From: Emcibacter sp.
GTDB lineage: Bacteria > Pseudomonadota > Alphaproteobacteria > Sphingomonadales > Emcibacteraceae
Direction: 5' to 3'
DNA length: 64,000 nt
NCBI GenBank assembly: GCA_021741205.1
Contig: JAIOYI010000009.1
Coordinates: 1 to 64,000 of the forward strand
In this document: positions 18,988 through 28,235 of the stretch, one piece after another
How positions within the stretch are numbered: the stretch's first letter is position 1
Layout: each line of letters starts with the position of its first letter
Notes under the pieces: generated by a model
What the model was told of the DNA's origin: nothing
Databases searched by the model: none
Seen by the model: the letters and a program-made list of their open reading frames with translations, nothing else
Translations under genes and position numbers: made by a program

Positions 18988-19081
18988 CGTCACTCCTTGT
19001 CCATAAAAGTAAAGGCAGGAGTCCAGCCCGCAAGAAAGAAGCTGGATTCCTGCTATTTTAGTATTTGGGCAAGGAATGACG
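18988..19081. repeat. REP-like imperfect palindrome between symporter and acs genes
   Basis: A 94-base nested dyad. Outer arms CGTCACTCCTTGTCC (18988-19002) and GGGCAAGGAATGACG (19067-19081) pair with two mismatches; inner arms GGCAGGAGTCCAGC and GCTGGATTCCTGC (around 19014-19053) extend the hairpin. The GTCATTCC-type ends are those of dispersed palindromic elements common in proteobacterial genomes. No other copy was seen in this window. It may also act as a terminator or mRNA stabiliser for the converging genes. Confidence 0.75.
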
Positions 19082-19163
19082 CATAAATTTTCAACCGTGA
19101 CCAAAATAATACGCCCCATACCGGAATGTTATATTAATGTTGATACGGCCTCACACTTAGCCG

Positions 19164-21107
19164 TTATTTATTCTTACGATTAGCAATAATATCCTCCACC
19201 ACCGATGGGTCGGCAAGGGTTGAGATATCACCGAGGCCTTCATGTTCGTTGGCGGCGACTTTGCGCAAAATGCGACGCATGATCTTGCCCGAGCGGGTTT
19301 TGGGCAGTGCGGGTGCAAATTGTATGCGGTCTGGCGTTGCAATGGGGCCAATTTCATGACGTACCCATTTTTTTAATTCGGCCCTCAATTCTTCTGTCGG
19401 CTCAACCCCGCCCATTAACGTGACATAGGCGTATATTCCTTGCCCCTTGATATCATGGGGATAGCCCACAACGGCTGCCTCCGCCACCTTATTATGGGCC
19501 ACAAGGGCGCTTTCGACCTCGGCGGTTCCCATACGGTGGCCCGACACATTGATCACATCATCCACCCGTCCCGTGATCCAGTAATAGCCGTCGGCATCAC
19601 GGCGGCAACCGTCACCTGTGAAGTATTTGCCTTTATAGGTCGCAAAATAAGTGGTAAAAAACCGATCATGATCGCCGTAAACGGTACGCATTTGACCGGG
19701 CCAACTGTCTGTTATACAAAGATTTCCTTCGGCTGCCCCCTCCAAAATCTGTCCCTCATTATCCACAAGTTCAAGTTTCACCCCAAAGAAGGGGAGGGTT
19801 GCTGATCCCGCTTTTAAGTTCATGGCTCCCGGAAGTGGTGTGATCATGATGCCGCCCGTTTCCGTTTGCCACCATGTATCAACAATCGGACATTTTCCTT
19901 TACCCACAACCTTATAATACCATTCCCATGCCTCAGGGTTTATAGGCTCGCCCACGCTGCCCAAAACCCGTAAAGAGGATAGATCGCAACGGTTAACAAA
20001 ATCATCCCCCGCTCCCATAAGAGCCCGAAGCGCCGTAGGCGCCGTATAAAAAATATTGACCTTATGCTTTTCACATACTTGCCAAAAACGGGACGCATCA
20101 GGATAGGTGGGGATACCCTCAAACATGAGCGTGATCGCCCCATTCGCCAAGGGACCATAAACGATATAGCTATGCCCCGTGACCCAACCCACATCAGCCG
20201 TACACCAATAAACGTCCCCCTCATGATAGTCAAAAACAAGCTCATGTGTGAGGCTCGCAAAAACAAGATAGCCCCCCGTGGTATGAAGCACGCCCTTAGG
20301 TTTTCCGGTGGAGCCAGAGGTATAAAGAATGAACAAGGGGTCTTCTGCACTCATTTCTGTGGGCGCACATTCCGTGCTTTGTTTTTCCGCCTCGTCCTGA
20401 TACCAGATATCACGATCCGACTGCATGGCAACCTTACCATCCCCGTTTCTGACCACAATGACGCTTGCAACCTTAACATCCGTCTTGGTCAAGGCCTCAT
20501 CAACATTGGTTTTCAAGGGAACCATGCGCCCCCCCCGCATGCCCACGTCAGCGGTTATGACAACATGGCTGTCACAATCATGAATACGTCCCGCCAAAGC
20601 ATCTGGTGAAAATCCACCAAAAACAACAGAATGCACCGCACCAATACGAGAGCAGGCCAGCATGGCATAGGCGGCCTCTGGAATCATGGGCATATAGAGC
20701 GTTACCCGATCACCCTTTTTTACCCCCCGTGATTTGAGGACATTGGCAAAACGACAAACATGATCATGTAATTCCTGATAGGTAATTTTTGAGGAAAGCG
20801 AAGGGTCATCCCGTTCAAAGATAATTGCTGTCTGATTGGCCCGTTTAGGCAAATGGCGATCAATACAATTGACGCTCACATTCAGCGTGCCGTCCTTATA
20901 CCAGTTGACATGAAGATCATCTTTGGTAAAGCTTGTGTCTTTTACCTGTGTATAGGGTTTAATCCAATCAAGCCGTTTACCCATATCACCCCAGAATGAT
21001 TCGGGGTCATTGATGGATTTTTCATAAAGCGCCAAATATTGATCTTTATTCACATGACTATTTTTTGCAAATGCTGCTGGGACTGCATGGATTAAATTTT
21101 CGCTCAT
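19164..21107 (-). CDS. acs: Acetyl-CoA synthetase (AMP-forming)
   Basis: 647 residues of the ANL adenylating family; converts acetate, ATP and CoA to acetyl-CoA. Motifs: [14 protein letters not shown] (phosphate-binding loop), [42 protein letters not shown], and [13 protein letters not shown] with the catalytic lysine that is reversibly acetylated in this family. WWQTE and GDGCR tell acetyl- from propionyl-type only weakly. The open frame starts at 21122, but GAGAGG stands 7 bases before ATG at 21107 (MSENLIHAV), which I take as the start. Converges on the acetate-type symporter. Confidence 0.95.
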   Translation of the reverse strand: MSENLIHAVPAAFAKNSHVNKDQYLALYEKSINDPESFWGDMGKRLDWIKPYTQVKDTSFTKDDLHVNWYKDGTLNVSVNCIDRHLPKRANQTAIIFERDDPSLSSKITYQELHDHVCRFANVLKSRGVKKGDRVTLYMPMIPEAAYAMLACSRIGAVHSVVFGGFSPDALAGRIHDCDSHVVITADVGMRGGRMVPLKTNVDEALTKTDVKVASVIVVRNGDGKVAMQSDRDIWYQDEAEKQSTECAPTEMSAEDPLFILYTSGSTGKPKGVLHTTGGYLVFASLTHELVFDYHEGDVYWCTADVGWVTGHSYIVYGPLANGAITLMFEGIPTYPDASRFWQVCEKHKVNIFYTAPTALRALMGAGDDFVNRCDLSSLRVLGSVGEPINPEAWEWYYKVVGKGKCPIVDTWWQTETGGIMITPLPGAMNLKAGSATLPFFGVKLELVDNEGQILEGAAEGNLCITDSWPGQMRTVYGDHDRFFTTYFATYKGKYFTGDGCRRDADGYYWITGRVDDVINVSGHRMGTAEVESALVAHNKVAEAAVVGYPHDIKGQGIYAYVTLMGGVEPTEELRAELKKWVRHEIGPIATPDRIQFAPALPKTRSGKIMRRILRKVAANEHEGLGDISTLADPSVVEDIIANRKNK

Positions 21108-21256
21108 TATTTTGCCTCTCATATTTTATATTTGCGTCAATATAACAAATCATACAAAAAACTATAGTTAAAAATAACATAAAAGCCCTTTGAAAAGATG
21201 ATGTTTTTTCTGTTATACCTAATGTATAAATTTTTTCTAATAAAGGCCTTCGTCAT

Positions 21257-22381
21257 ATGCATAAGCTTATTCAGCCAGAACAATATGCGCTTTCCATAGG
21301 AACGGTGATGATTGATATCATTACCGTCATTGCCAATAACGATATTGAACTTATGACGCTGCATAATTTGACCTCATCCTATCTTATGCTGGAGCAGGGG
21401 CGAAAAATAGAATCCCAAAGCATTGACACTTATGTGGGGGGCGGTGCGGCAAATACCGCCGTTTGCATGAGCAGGCTAGGCATGAAAATGGATATATTGG
21501 CGCTTGTGGGTAAGGATTTGAATGCTGAAAAAATTCTAAGCCGTCTCAAGGAAGAAAATATAGCCCTTGACCATATGAACGTGGTGCAAGATGTGGGCAG
21601 TGGTGTTGCGGTGCATATTTCATCCCATGACCGAAATGCCGCCATTTTCACCCATAGGGGGGCGAACTGCAATCTGACCGAAGATCATGTAAAGGCCATT
21701 GATTTTACGAAATATAAATTGGTTTATATTACCAATTTGAGCAACCAGTCCGCCGACCACTTCCCACTTATCGTCAAAAGAGCCGCCAAGGCCCATTGTT
21801 TTATTGCCTCAAATCCTGGCATTCGCCAACTCACCAGACTATGTGATGATTTTATTCAAAGCCTGAAATCCATCACTCTACTTTCTGTAAACAAGATCGA
21901 ATGCGAATCACTGATACCACATCTTGTGACGTACCATAAAAAGTCAAAGCTCATATTGCCTGAATCTTCCAAAGAAAATTTACCGCCACTTCTTGCCACA
22001 GGATTTAAATTTGGCGGATTTTCCATGGGGCTTGTGGACTGTATGAAGGCTCTGTCCAACTATGGCCCCCGCAATGTGGTCATAACAGATGGCAGCAAGG
22101 GCGCCTACCTCTTGCAGGACAATATATTATATTACTGCCCACCGCAAAAGGTTGAAATGCGGGGTTCTGCGGGGGCGGGTGATAGTTTCTCCTCAACACT
22201 ATCCTGCCTCATATCCGCCGGCAATAAACCCGATGTTGCTCTTTATGCCGCAAGCCTCAATGCTGTGTCCGTTATCTCCTTTGTGGATACCCAAACAGGG
22301 CTCTTAACTTTCGAAGCCCTAAAAGACGCATTCGGTACAGTTGATCCCGCCCATCAAATTATGCGCTGGAATATTCAATAA
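21257..22381 (+). CDS. PfkB-family carbohydrate/nucleoside kinase
   Basis: 374 residues of the ribokinase fold. DTYVGGGAANTAVCMSRLG is the N-terminal PfkB signature (GG-AN-A) and GSAGAGDSFSSTL near the C-terminus holds the anion hole and the catalytic aspartate of GAGD. The segment IGTVMIDIIT at the start and DGSKGAYLL before the catalytic loop also fit. Substrate is uncertain: adenosine or a sugar are both plausible in this family. It stands alone, divergent from acs with a 149-base gap. Confidence 0.85.
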   Translation: MHKLIQPEQYALSIGTVMIDIITVIANNDIELMTLHNLTSSYLMLEQGRKIESQSIDTYVGGGAANTAVCMSRLGMKMDILALVGKDLNAEKILSRLKEENIALDHMNVVQDVGSGVAVHISSHDRNAAIFTHRGANCNLTEDHVKAIDFTKYKLVYITNLSNQSADHFPLIVKRAAKAHCFIASNPGIRQLTRLCDDFIQSLKSITLLSVNKIECESLIPHLVTYHKKSKLILPESSKENLPPLLATGFKFGGFSMGLVDCMKALSNYGPRNVVITDGSKGAYLLQDNILYYCPPQKVEMRGSAGAGDSFSSTLSCLISAGNKPDVALYAASLNAVSVISFVDTQTGLLTFEALKDAFGTVDPAHQIMRWNIQ

Positions 22382-22511
22382 TTATTCCAATCATAGAGAG
22401 TTATTTTTTGATTTAGAGTCGGAAATTGGATCCTATTAGCGTTAAGATTTAAGAAAATCATGTCTTAACTATTTGTAAAATAATAATTTTTTATCATCAT
22501 AATTATTTTTA

Positions 22512-22551
22512 TTGACATCCAATGCTATGGTGTACTATCATTCTACAACAC
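22512..22551 (+). promoter_or_regulatory. Sigma-70 type promoter with overlapping GntR-type operator
   Basis: TTGACA at 22512-22517 and TATCAT at 22536-22541 (18-base spacer). Overlapping the -10 is an imperfect dyad, 22530-22551, with outer arms GTGT and ACAC and inner TA/TA (7 of 11 pairs match). YtrA-type GntR repressors bind GTGTA...TACAC-like dyads, so autoregulation of the downstream gntR-ABC operon is likely. The regulator start is 50 bases downstream. Confidence 0.6.
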
Positions 22552-22601
22552 TTAAGCACCACAACAGTTATTGTGCCAACTTTTAAAGATAGGAATTTAC
22601 C

Positions 22602-22970
22602 GTGGCTACACAGTGGAAAGATGATCAACCGATATATCTGCAACTCAAAGAGCAGATAATGGCCATGATAATTGATGGCACCCTTGCAGAGGGAGAATCG
22701 CTCCCCTCGGTTCGCAAAGTTGCCGTGGATTATCAAATAAATCCCATAACGGCGTCAAAAGCCTATGCCGATCTTGTAAATGAAGGACTTGTAGAAAAGA
22801 AAAGAGGACTTGGAATGTTTATTCTCGAAGGTGCCAGAAAAAATCTTTTAAAAGATGAACAGAAGAAATTTCTCACCAAGGAATGGCCAGAAATCATCAA
22901 ACGCATTTCTAGACTAGGTCTTGACGCCAGACAACTTATTGAAACGGCTGAACAGAACAGCAGTAATTAA
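22602..22970 (+). CDS. GntR-family regulator, YtrA subfamily
   Basis: 122 residues: a GntR winged helix and only a short C-terminal tail, as in the YtrA subfamily. PIYLQLKEQIMAMIIDGTLAEGE, LPSVRKVAVDYQINPITASKAY and LVEKKRGLGMFIL give the helix-turn-helix and wing. Begins with GTG after an AGGA site. YtrA regulators repress adjacent ABC transporter genes, which follow here after 14 bases. The effector is unknown; in some bacteria cell-wall antibiotics induce such operons. Confidence 0.9.
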   Translation: MATQWKDDQPIYLQLKEQIMAMIIDGTLAEGESLPSVRKVAVDYQINPITASKAYADLVNEGLVEKKRGLGMFILEGARKNLLKDEQKKFLTKEWPEIIKRISRLGLDARQLIETAEQNSSN

Positions 22971-22984
22971 GCAAGGATAAAAGA

Positions 22985-23836
22985 ATGACTAATATTATTA
23001 CAGCTCGTAACCTCAGCAAAAACTATGGTTCTTTTCAGGCCTTAAAAAATGTCGATCTTACTGTCGAAAAAGGTCAGATCATAGGCATTATTGGAGCCAA
23101 TGGTGCTGGCAAAACGACTCTGCTGAACAGCATATTAGGCCTTAGTGCCTATGAGGGCGAGTTGGAAGTTTTAGGCATGAACCCCTATAGGCAACGTGAT
23201 GAACTGATGAAAGAAATAAGTTTTATTTCTGATGTGGCAACGCTGCCTAAATGGATCAAAGTGAGCGAGGCCATAGATTTTGTGGAAGGCGTCCATAAAA
23301 ACTTTGACCGCACAAAAGCGCTTGGCTTTCTTTCTGGAACAAATGTGCCACTTGACAAAAAAATTGGCAAGCTCTCCAAAGGCATGATCGTACAAGTTCA
23401 TCTTGCCCTCATCATGTCTATTGATGCAAAAATATTGGTGCTAGATGAGCCAACGCTCGGGCTTGATATCATGTATCGCAAGAAATTTTATCATCAGTTA
23501 CTAGAAGATTATTTTGATGATGAGCGCACCATTATCATTACAACCCATCAGGTGGATGAAATTGAAAATATTTTATCACAAGTGGTGTTCATTCGTGATG
23601 GCCGCATTATGCTTAAGGCTAGCATGGAAGACATTAACGACCAATGGTTGGTGCTTAACCCTACCCCTGAAAATATTGAAGCGGCGCGCGCCCTCTCTCC
23701 AATATCTGAGCGGAAAACTTTGGGTAGAGTATCTTTCATTTTCAAAGATAAATCACGAGATGATCTTAAAAAGCTTGGCGACGTCAGTCAGCTCAGTCTA
23801 TCTGACCTTTTTGTTACCCTTATGGATGGAGAATAG
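22985..23836 (+). CDS. ABC transporter ATP-binding protein (YtrB-like)
   Basis: 283 residues. Walker A GANGAGKTT (~39-47), signature LSKGMIVQVHLAL in place of LSGGQ (weak match, typical of this subfamily), Walker B ILVLDEPTLGLD, and H-loop TTHQVDE. A C-terminal extension of about 60 residues follows. Serves the membrane protein encoded at the end of the operon. Preceded by an AAGGATAAAAG ribosome site and followed after 2 bases by a small membrane ORF. Confidence 0.9.
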   Translation: MTNIITARNLSKNYGSFQALKNVDLTVEKGQIIGIIGANGAGKTTLLNSILGLSAYEGELEVLGMNPYRQRDELMKEISFISDVATLPKWIKVSEAIDFVEGVHKNFDRTKALGFLSGTNVPLDKKIGKLSKGMIVQVHLALIMSIDAKILVLDEPTLGLDIMYRKKFYHQLLEDYFDDERTIIITTHQVDEIENILSQVVFIRDGRIMLKASMEDINDQWLVLNPTPENIEAARALSPISERKTLGRVSFIFKDKSRDDLKKLGDVSQLSLSDLFVTLMDGE

Positions 23837-23838
23837 TC

Positions 23839-24006
23839 ATGACAAATTTGACCCATAGATTTCATGCTTTAATTATTGCGGCCTTAATCACTATTTTTAT
23901 GGTGACCGCTATTTTGTTCATGTCCACATTCTCGGGGAATGCACTTACCATGAACTATAATCCATCCAGCAGCTCTTGTGCGCTTAGCGTATGCACATTG
24001 TTGTAG
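23839..24006 (+). CDS. Small 55-residue membrane protein within the ABC operon
   Basis: An uninterrupted ATG-to-TAG frame starting 2 bases after the ATPase stop and ending 36 bases before the permease start. It encodes a basic N-terminus (MTNLTHRFHAL), one hydrophobic helix (about residues 9-30, IIAALITIFMVTAILFM) and a short Ser/Asn-rich tail with two cysteines (SSSCALSVCTLL). It fills the space between the two ABC genes, faces the same way, and has the look of a small transporter accessory subunit. Too short for a confident family call; no homologue is claimed. Confidence 0.6.
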   Translation: MTNLTHRFHALIIAALITIFMVTAILFMSTFSGNALTMNYNPSSSSCALSVCTLL

Positions 24007-24042
24007 AAATTGAAATTTTAACAAAACATGTGGAGAATTCAG

Positions 24043-24972
24043 ATGTTAGCCTCCCTCATAAAAACAACCGGATATAATCCCTTTAAAACTCTAATGCTTA
24101 GAGAATACTGGGAAAATCGCCGTGCAATCTTTACAACGCCCCTCGTGATTACGGCGATCTCAATGACACTCATCATCATTAGTATGGGTATATTCGGCAG
24201 ATCAATCCATATTGACGGCGAATCCTTTACTCTCAATGAATTTATTGCCAATACTTCAGAGCAAGAAGCTCAAGATGTGAAAAATCATATCAATTATCTT
24301 TTGCTTGGCTCATCAGCCCCTATTATGATCGGGGTTTGGTTCTGCATGATATTTACAGCGCTTTCATCACTCTATGATGAAAGAAAGGACAATAGTATTC
24401 TGTTCTGGAAATCTATGCCCGTATCCGACACCCAGACTATTCTCTCAAAATTACTTACCATTACCCTCGTGATTCCCCTTGTGGCTATTGCTTTTGCCTT
24501 TATCTTTCAGATTTTTCTTCTGATTGTTGGTTCATTTGCCACGATCGGCACCGAGCATAGTGCTTGGGATCTTTTATGGTCTTCGGCAAATCTGCCTGTT
24601 CTTATTCTGAATGAAGTTGTCTTTATGATTATGTATGGTCTGTGGGCGTTGCCTATCTTTGCCTGGCTCATGCTGGTATCTGTATTTGCCAAACGCAGCC
24701 CATTGGTCCTTGCCACTGTGCCCATTGTGCTTATTGCTCTGTTTGAAAGGATTTTCTTTCGGTCAGAATATCTTCTAAACTTCATTGATACTCATTTGTC
24801 TCCTGCTCAAATGCTAAATCATGTCATGAATTCAAATACCAACAGCATCAATACTCTTAGTTCGCTGAATATCATAAAATCCGCAGCAGACCATAACTTC
24901 TGGATTGGCCTTAGTGTTGCAGCAGCGATGTTATATGCCACAATACTGATTAGAAGACGCAACAGTTTATGA
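24043..24972 (+). CDS. ABC-2 type transporter permease
   Basis: 309 residues with about six membrane segments (for example VITAISMTLIIISMGIFG, PIMIGVWFCMIFTALSSLY, IPLVAIAFAFIFQIFLLIVG, and MYGLWALPIFAWLMLVSVFA). YDERKDNSILFWKSMPVSDTQTILSK is the cytoplasmic coupling segment typical of ABC-2 permeases. The frame opens at 24028 but GGAG is placed 7 bases before ATG at 24043, preferred here. Last gene of the gntR-ABC operon; a strong terminator follows. The substrate is unknown. Confidence 0.87.
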   Translation: MLASLIKTTGYNPFKTLMLREYWENRRAIFTTPLVITAISMTLIIISMGIFGRSIHIDGESFTLNEFIANTSEQEAQDVKNHINYLLLGSSAPIMIGVWFCMIFTALSSLYDERKDNSILFWKSMPVSDTQTILSKLLTITLVIPLVAIAFAFIFQIFLLIVGSFATIGTEHSAWDLLWSSANLPVLILNEVVFMIMYGLWALPIFAWLMLVSVFAKRSPLVLATVPIVLIALFERIFFRSEYLLNFIDTHLSPAQMLNHVMNSNTNSINTLSSLNIIKSAADHNFWIGLSVAAAMLYATILIRRRNSL

Positions 24973-25037
24973 CTTAAACCTTGATCTCTTATTAGGAGAT
25001 TTGGGCATTTGCCCTTAACCCCTGATATCTTCCCACT

Positions 25038-25066
25038 GCCCCAGTTCTTACTGGGGCTTTTTTTTT
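25038..25066 (+). terminator. Intrinsic terminator of the GntR-ABC operon
   Basis: Eight-pair GC-rich stem GCCCCAGT / ACTGGGGC with loop TCTT, followed by nine T. Located 66 bases after the permease stop. Confidence 0.92.
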
Positions 25067-25184
25067 AAAATCTCTCCTAAATATTATTTTTTTCCTGACA
25101 TTAAAGTTCTTTTAAATTATTGTCTTTAAGTACAAATTATAAAGATTAGTAAATGAGTTCATTTTTAAAGGATTTTCCATAACT

Positions 25185-27071
25185 ATGTGTGGTATAGCCG
25201 GTATTATAACCTCGCTCGACAGAAAACCTGATCAAGCTATTATCAAGAAAATGACAGATGCCATAATTCACCGAGGCCCTGACGAATCAGGAATATATGT
25301 CACAAATGGAGCGGGGCTTGGCCACCGCAGACTTTCTATTATTGATATAAAAAGCGGTCAGCAACCCATGACCACCACCGACCAAGAGGTTACGATTGTC
25401 TATAACGGTGAAATTTATAATTTTAATGAAATCAGGGCGGAACTTGAACCCAAAGGCTATCATTTCAAGACCCGTTGCGATACTGAAGTTATCCTGAATG
25501 CTTATCACGCTTGGGGGCCAGACAGCGTCAAACGTTTCCGTGGTATGTTTGCCTATGTCATTTATGATAATCGCACCAAAAAAGTCTTTATGGCTCGTGA
25601 CAGACTTGGCATTAAACCTTTGTTTTATACGCCGATCGGAAAACAGACTATTTTGTTCGGTTCTGAATTAAAGGCACTAACAGCCCATCCAGATTTCATC
25701 AAAAACATGCGCAAAGAGGGCTTGGAAGATTATTTCTCTTTGGGCTATGTGGCAGAACCTTATACCATCTATGAAAATGTATTTAAGCTGGAGCCAGGTT
25801 ATAGCATTATCATTGACCTGCAAACGGGACAATTGAGCAAAAGCCAATATTGGAACGTACAATTCACTGGCGATTACAAGGGCAGTTTTGAAGATGCCTG
25901 CAAAGAATTACAAGAACGCACCCGCGAAGCCGTTAAAATCCGCATGGTTGCCGACGTGCCACTTGGGGCATTTTTGTCGGGCGGTGTGGATTCCAGTGCG
26001 GTTGTCGCCGACATGGCTGACCTGAATGATGAACCTGTAAACAGCTGTTCCATCGGTTTTTCAGACCCACGCTATAATGAAACTGATTATGCGCTACAAG
26101 TCGCCCACCAATATAAAACCAATCATTGGACACGGGAAATAGACCCTAATGATTATTCCCTTGTGGACAAATTAATCGATATTTATGACGAACCCTATGC
26201 GGATAGTTCGGCACTGCCCACCTATCGGGTTTGTGAGCTTGCTCGTGAAAAAGTCATTGTTGCCTTATCAGGGGACGGCGGTGATGAAAATTTAGCGGGC
26301 TATAGGCGTTATCAATTACAAATGATGGAAGAAAAAATCCGCAGCATTTTTCCAGCCTCCATCCGAAAACCCCTTTTTGGCACCTTGGGAAAATTATATC
26401 CAAAGGCCGATTGGGCACCCCGTTTTCTCAGAGCAAAAACAACCTTTCAGGGATTGGCGCGTGATCATATTGAAAGTTATTTTCACGGCGTGTCGATTTT
26501 TGACGGTAATATGCGCAACAAATTATTCAGCCAAAATCTTAAAAATGATCTTCAGGGCTATAACGCCCTTAATATTTTTAAGGAATTTGGCGCAGCCAGT
26601 GGCAGCGATGATCCCTTATCTATTTTACAATATATTGATATCAAAACCTATCTGGTGGGTGATATTCTCACCAAAGTTGATCGGGCGTCCATGGCCCATT
26701 CCTTGGAGGTAAGGGTACCTCTTCTGGATCACAAGCTTGTAGAATGGATTGCAACACTACCCTCTGATTTCAAACTTAGGGGTAATGAAGGTAAGTATAT
26801 CTTCAAAAAATCACTAGAAGGTCGCTTACCCAATGACATCCTTTACCGACCCAAAATGGGTTTTGGGGTGCCTTTGGGCAATTGGTTCCGTAACGAACTG
26901 AAAGATAATATCAGGCAAGCTGTTTTGAGCGAAAGAATGCTTGATAGTGGCTTCTTTGATGCGGACTATTTACACGACCTTCTCGATCTGCATCAATCGG
27001 GAAGAAGAGACAACAGCGCACCGCTTTGGACACTCATGATGTTTGATCAATTCCTGTCACGGCAGGTTTAA
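25185..27071 (+). CDS. Asparagine synthetase-like amidotransferase, exosortase A-associated type
   Basis: 628 residues: an N-terminal class II glutamine amidotransferase domain (MCGIAGI with catalytic Cys2, HRGPDESG, GHRRLSIID, YNGEIYNF) and a C-terminal asparagine synthetase domain with the PP-loop FLSGGVDSSAV (~265) and SGDGGDENLAGYRRY. Length and sequence fit amidotransferase 1 of XrtA/exopolysaccharide gene clusters better than primary AsnB. It would amidate a sugar or peptide in a surface polymer. The next gene, a glycosyltransferase, follows after 8 bases. No exosortase is in the window, so the wider role is inferred. Confidence 0.85.
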   Translation: MCGIAGIITSLDRKPDQAIIKKMTDAIIHRGPDESGIYVTNGAGLGHRRLSIIDIKSGQQPMTTTDQEVTIVYNGEIYNFNEIRAELEPKGYHFKTRCDTEVILNAYHAWGPDSVKRFRGMFAYVIYDNRTKKVFMARDRLGIKPLFYTPIGKQTILFGSELKALTAHPDFIKNMRKEGLEDYFSLGYVAEPYTIYENVFKLEPGYSIIIDLQTGQLSKSQYWNVQFTGDYKGSFEDACKELQERTREAVKIRMVADVPLGAFLSGGVDSSAVVADMADLNDEPVNSCSIGFSDPRYNETDYALQVAHQYKTNHWTREIDPNDYSLVDKLIDIYDEPYADSSALPTYRVCELAREKVIVALSGDGGDENLAGYRRYQLQMMEEKIRSIFPASIRKPLFGTLGKLYPKADWAPRFLRAKTTFQGLARDHIESYFHGVSIFDGNMRNKLFSQNLKNDLQGYNALNIFKEFGAASGSDDPLSILQYIDIKTYLVGDILTKVDRASMAHSLEVRVPLLDHKLVEWIATLPSDFKLRGNEGKYIFKKSLEGRLPNDILYRPKMGFGVPLGNWFRNELKDNIRQAVLSERMLDSGFFDADYLHDLLDLHQSGRRDNSAPLWTLMMFDQFLSRQV

Positions 27072-27079
27072 GGAAAAAA

Positions 27080-28225
27080 TTGCGGATACTGACCCTTACA
27101 TCGCTTTACCCAAATCGCCTTGACCCCCGTCACGGTATTTTTGTCAAAGCCCGTATGGATCATTTTGATCTTCTGAACAATACCAGCCGCAAGGTCATTG
27201 CCCCTGTACAATATTTTCCCCTGCTTGACCTTTATAAAAAAAGCAAATTTTATAAGCTTAATCAAATCCCATTAGAGGAGAATGACGGCGACATACCCGT
27301 CTATCACCCCCGTTATTTCACCATTCCTGGGACAAATCTGATTAACGTGACACAGGCCATGACCCGCGCTTGTGAAAAAGCCATCCAGAAAATTCATAGG
27401 CAGAATGATGATTTTGATTTGGTGGACGGGCATTATCTTTATCCTGATGGGATTGCGGCCTATGAGATTGCCAGAAAATATCACAAACCGCTCATATTGA
27501 CGGCAAGGGGAAGTGATGTGAATTACTGGATGACACTGAAAAAACCCAAACAAGATATTTTAAAAGCCCTAAATTATGCCTCAAAAATCATCTGCGTTAG
27601 CCAAGCCTTAAGGCGTAAATTAATCGAACACGGGATCAGTGAAAACAAAATTATTGTCATCATGAACGGTGTGGATAGAAATATTTTTAATCCAAAAATC
27701 AGAACAGAAGCTAAAGGCCAATATCTCCTGAGCGTGGGTAACCTTGTCCCCCTCAAAGGTCATGACCTTATTTTACAGGCCTTAACAGAATTTCCAGACG
27801 AAAATCTCACCATTATTGGAGCCGGTGAGAGGGAAAAATATCTGAAAAACAGGGCACAGGACTTGAATATTTTAGACCGAGTAGCTTTTCTGAAATATGT
27901 CTCTCCCCGCGAGCTTGCCGCCTTTTATGCCAATGCAAAGGCCACCATTCTCATGTCATCAATGGAGGGCATGCCCAATGTCGTGCTAGAAAGTCTTTCC
28001 ATGGGAACCCCCGTCATTGCAACGAATGTGGGGGGCATTCCAGAAGTTATCACCCCTGAGAATGGTATTTTGCTGGACAAGCGAAGTCCAAAAGACTTAA
28101 CCGAGGCGTTACGAACAGCCCTTAACAAAAATTGGGATCATCAGAAAATTTCAGAGGATGCCAAATATTTCGACTGGAAAGAAAGCAGCAAAAAACTCTA
28201 TGATTGTTTTTCATCGTTGTTTTGA
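27080..28225 (+). CDS. GT4-family glycosyltransferase
   Basis: 381 residues, GT-B fold. N-terminal LTLTSLYPNRLDPRHGIFVKAR, GHYLYPDGIAAYEIARKY and LTARGSDVNYW belong to the acceptor domain; the C-terminal GT4 signature is EGMPNVVLESLSMGTPVIA followed by NVGGIPEVI. Transfers a sugar from a nucleotide donor during polysaccharide building. The start is TTG at 27080, with AAGGA formed over the stop codon of the amidotransferase gene, so the two are coupled. Such GT4 enzymes accompany amidotransferase 1 in XrtA clusters. Confidence 0.87.
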   Translation: MRILTLTSLYPNRLDPRHGIFVKARMDHFDLLNNTSRKVIAPVQYFPLLDLYKKSKFYKLNQIPLEENDGDIPVYHPRYFTIPGTNLINVTQAMTRACEKAIQKIHRQNDDFDLVDGHYLYPDGIAAYEIARKYHKPLILTARGSDVNYWMTLKKPKQDILKALNYASKIICVSQALRRKLIEHGISENKIIVIMNGVDRNIFNPKIRTEAKGQYLLSVGNLVPLKGHDLILQALTEFPDENLTIIGAGEREKYLKNRAQDLNILDRVAFLKYVSPRELAAFYANAKATILMSSMEGMPNVVLESLSMGTPVIATNVGGIPEVITPENGILLDKRSPKDLTEALRTALNKNWDHQKISEDAKYFDWKESSKKLYDCFSSLF

Positions 28226-28235
28226 CTTTTAACCC

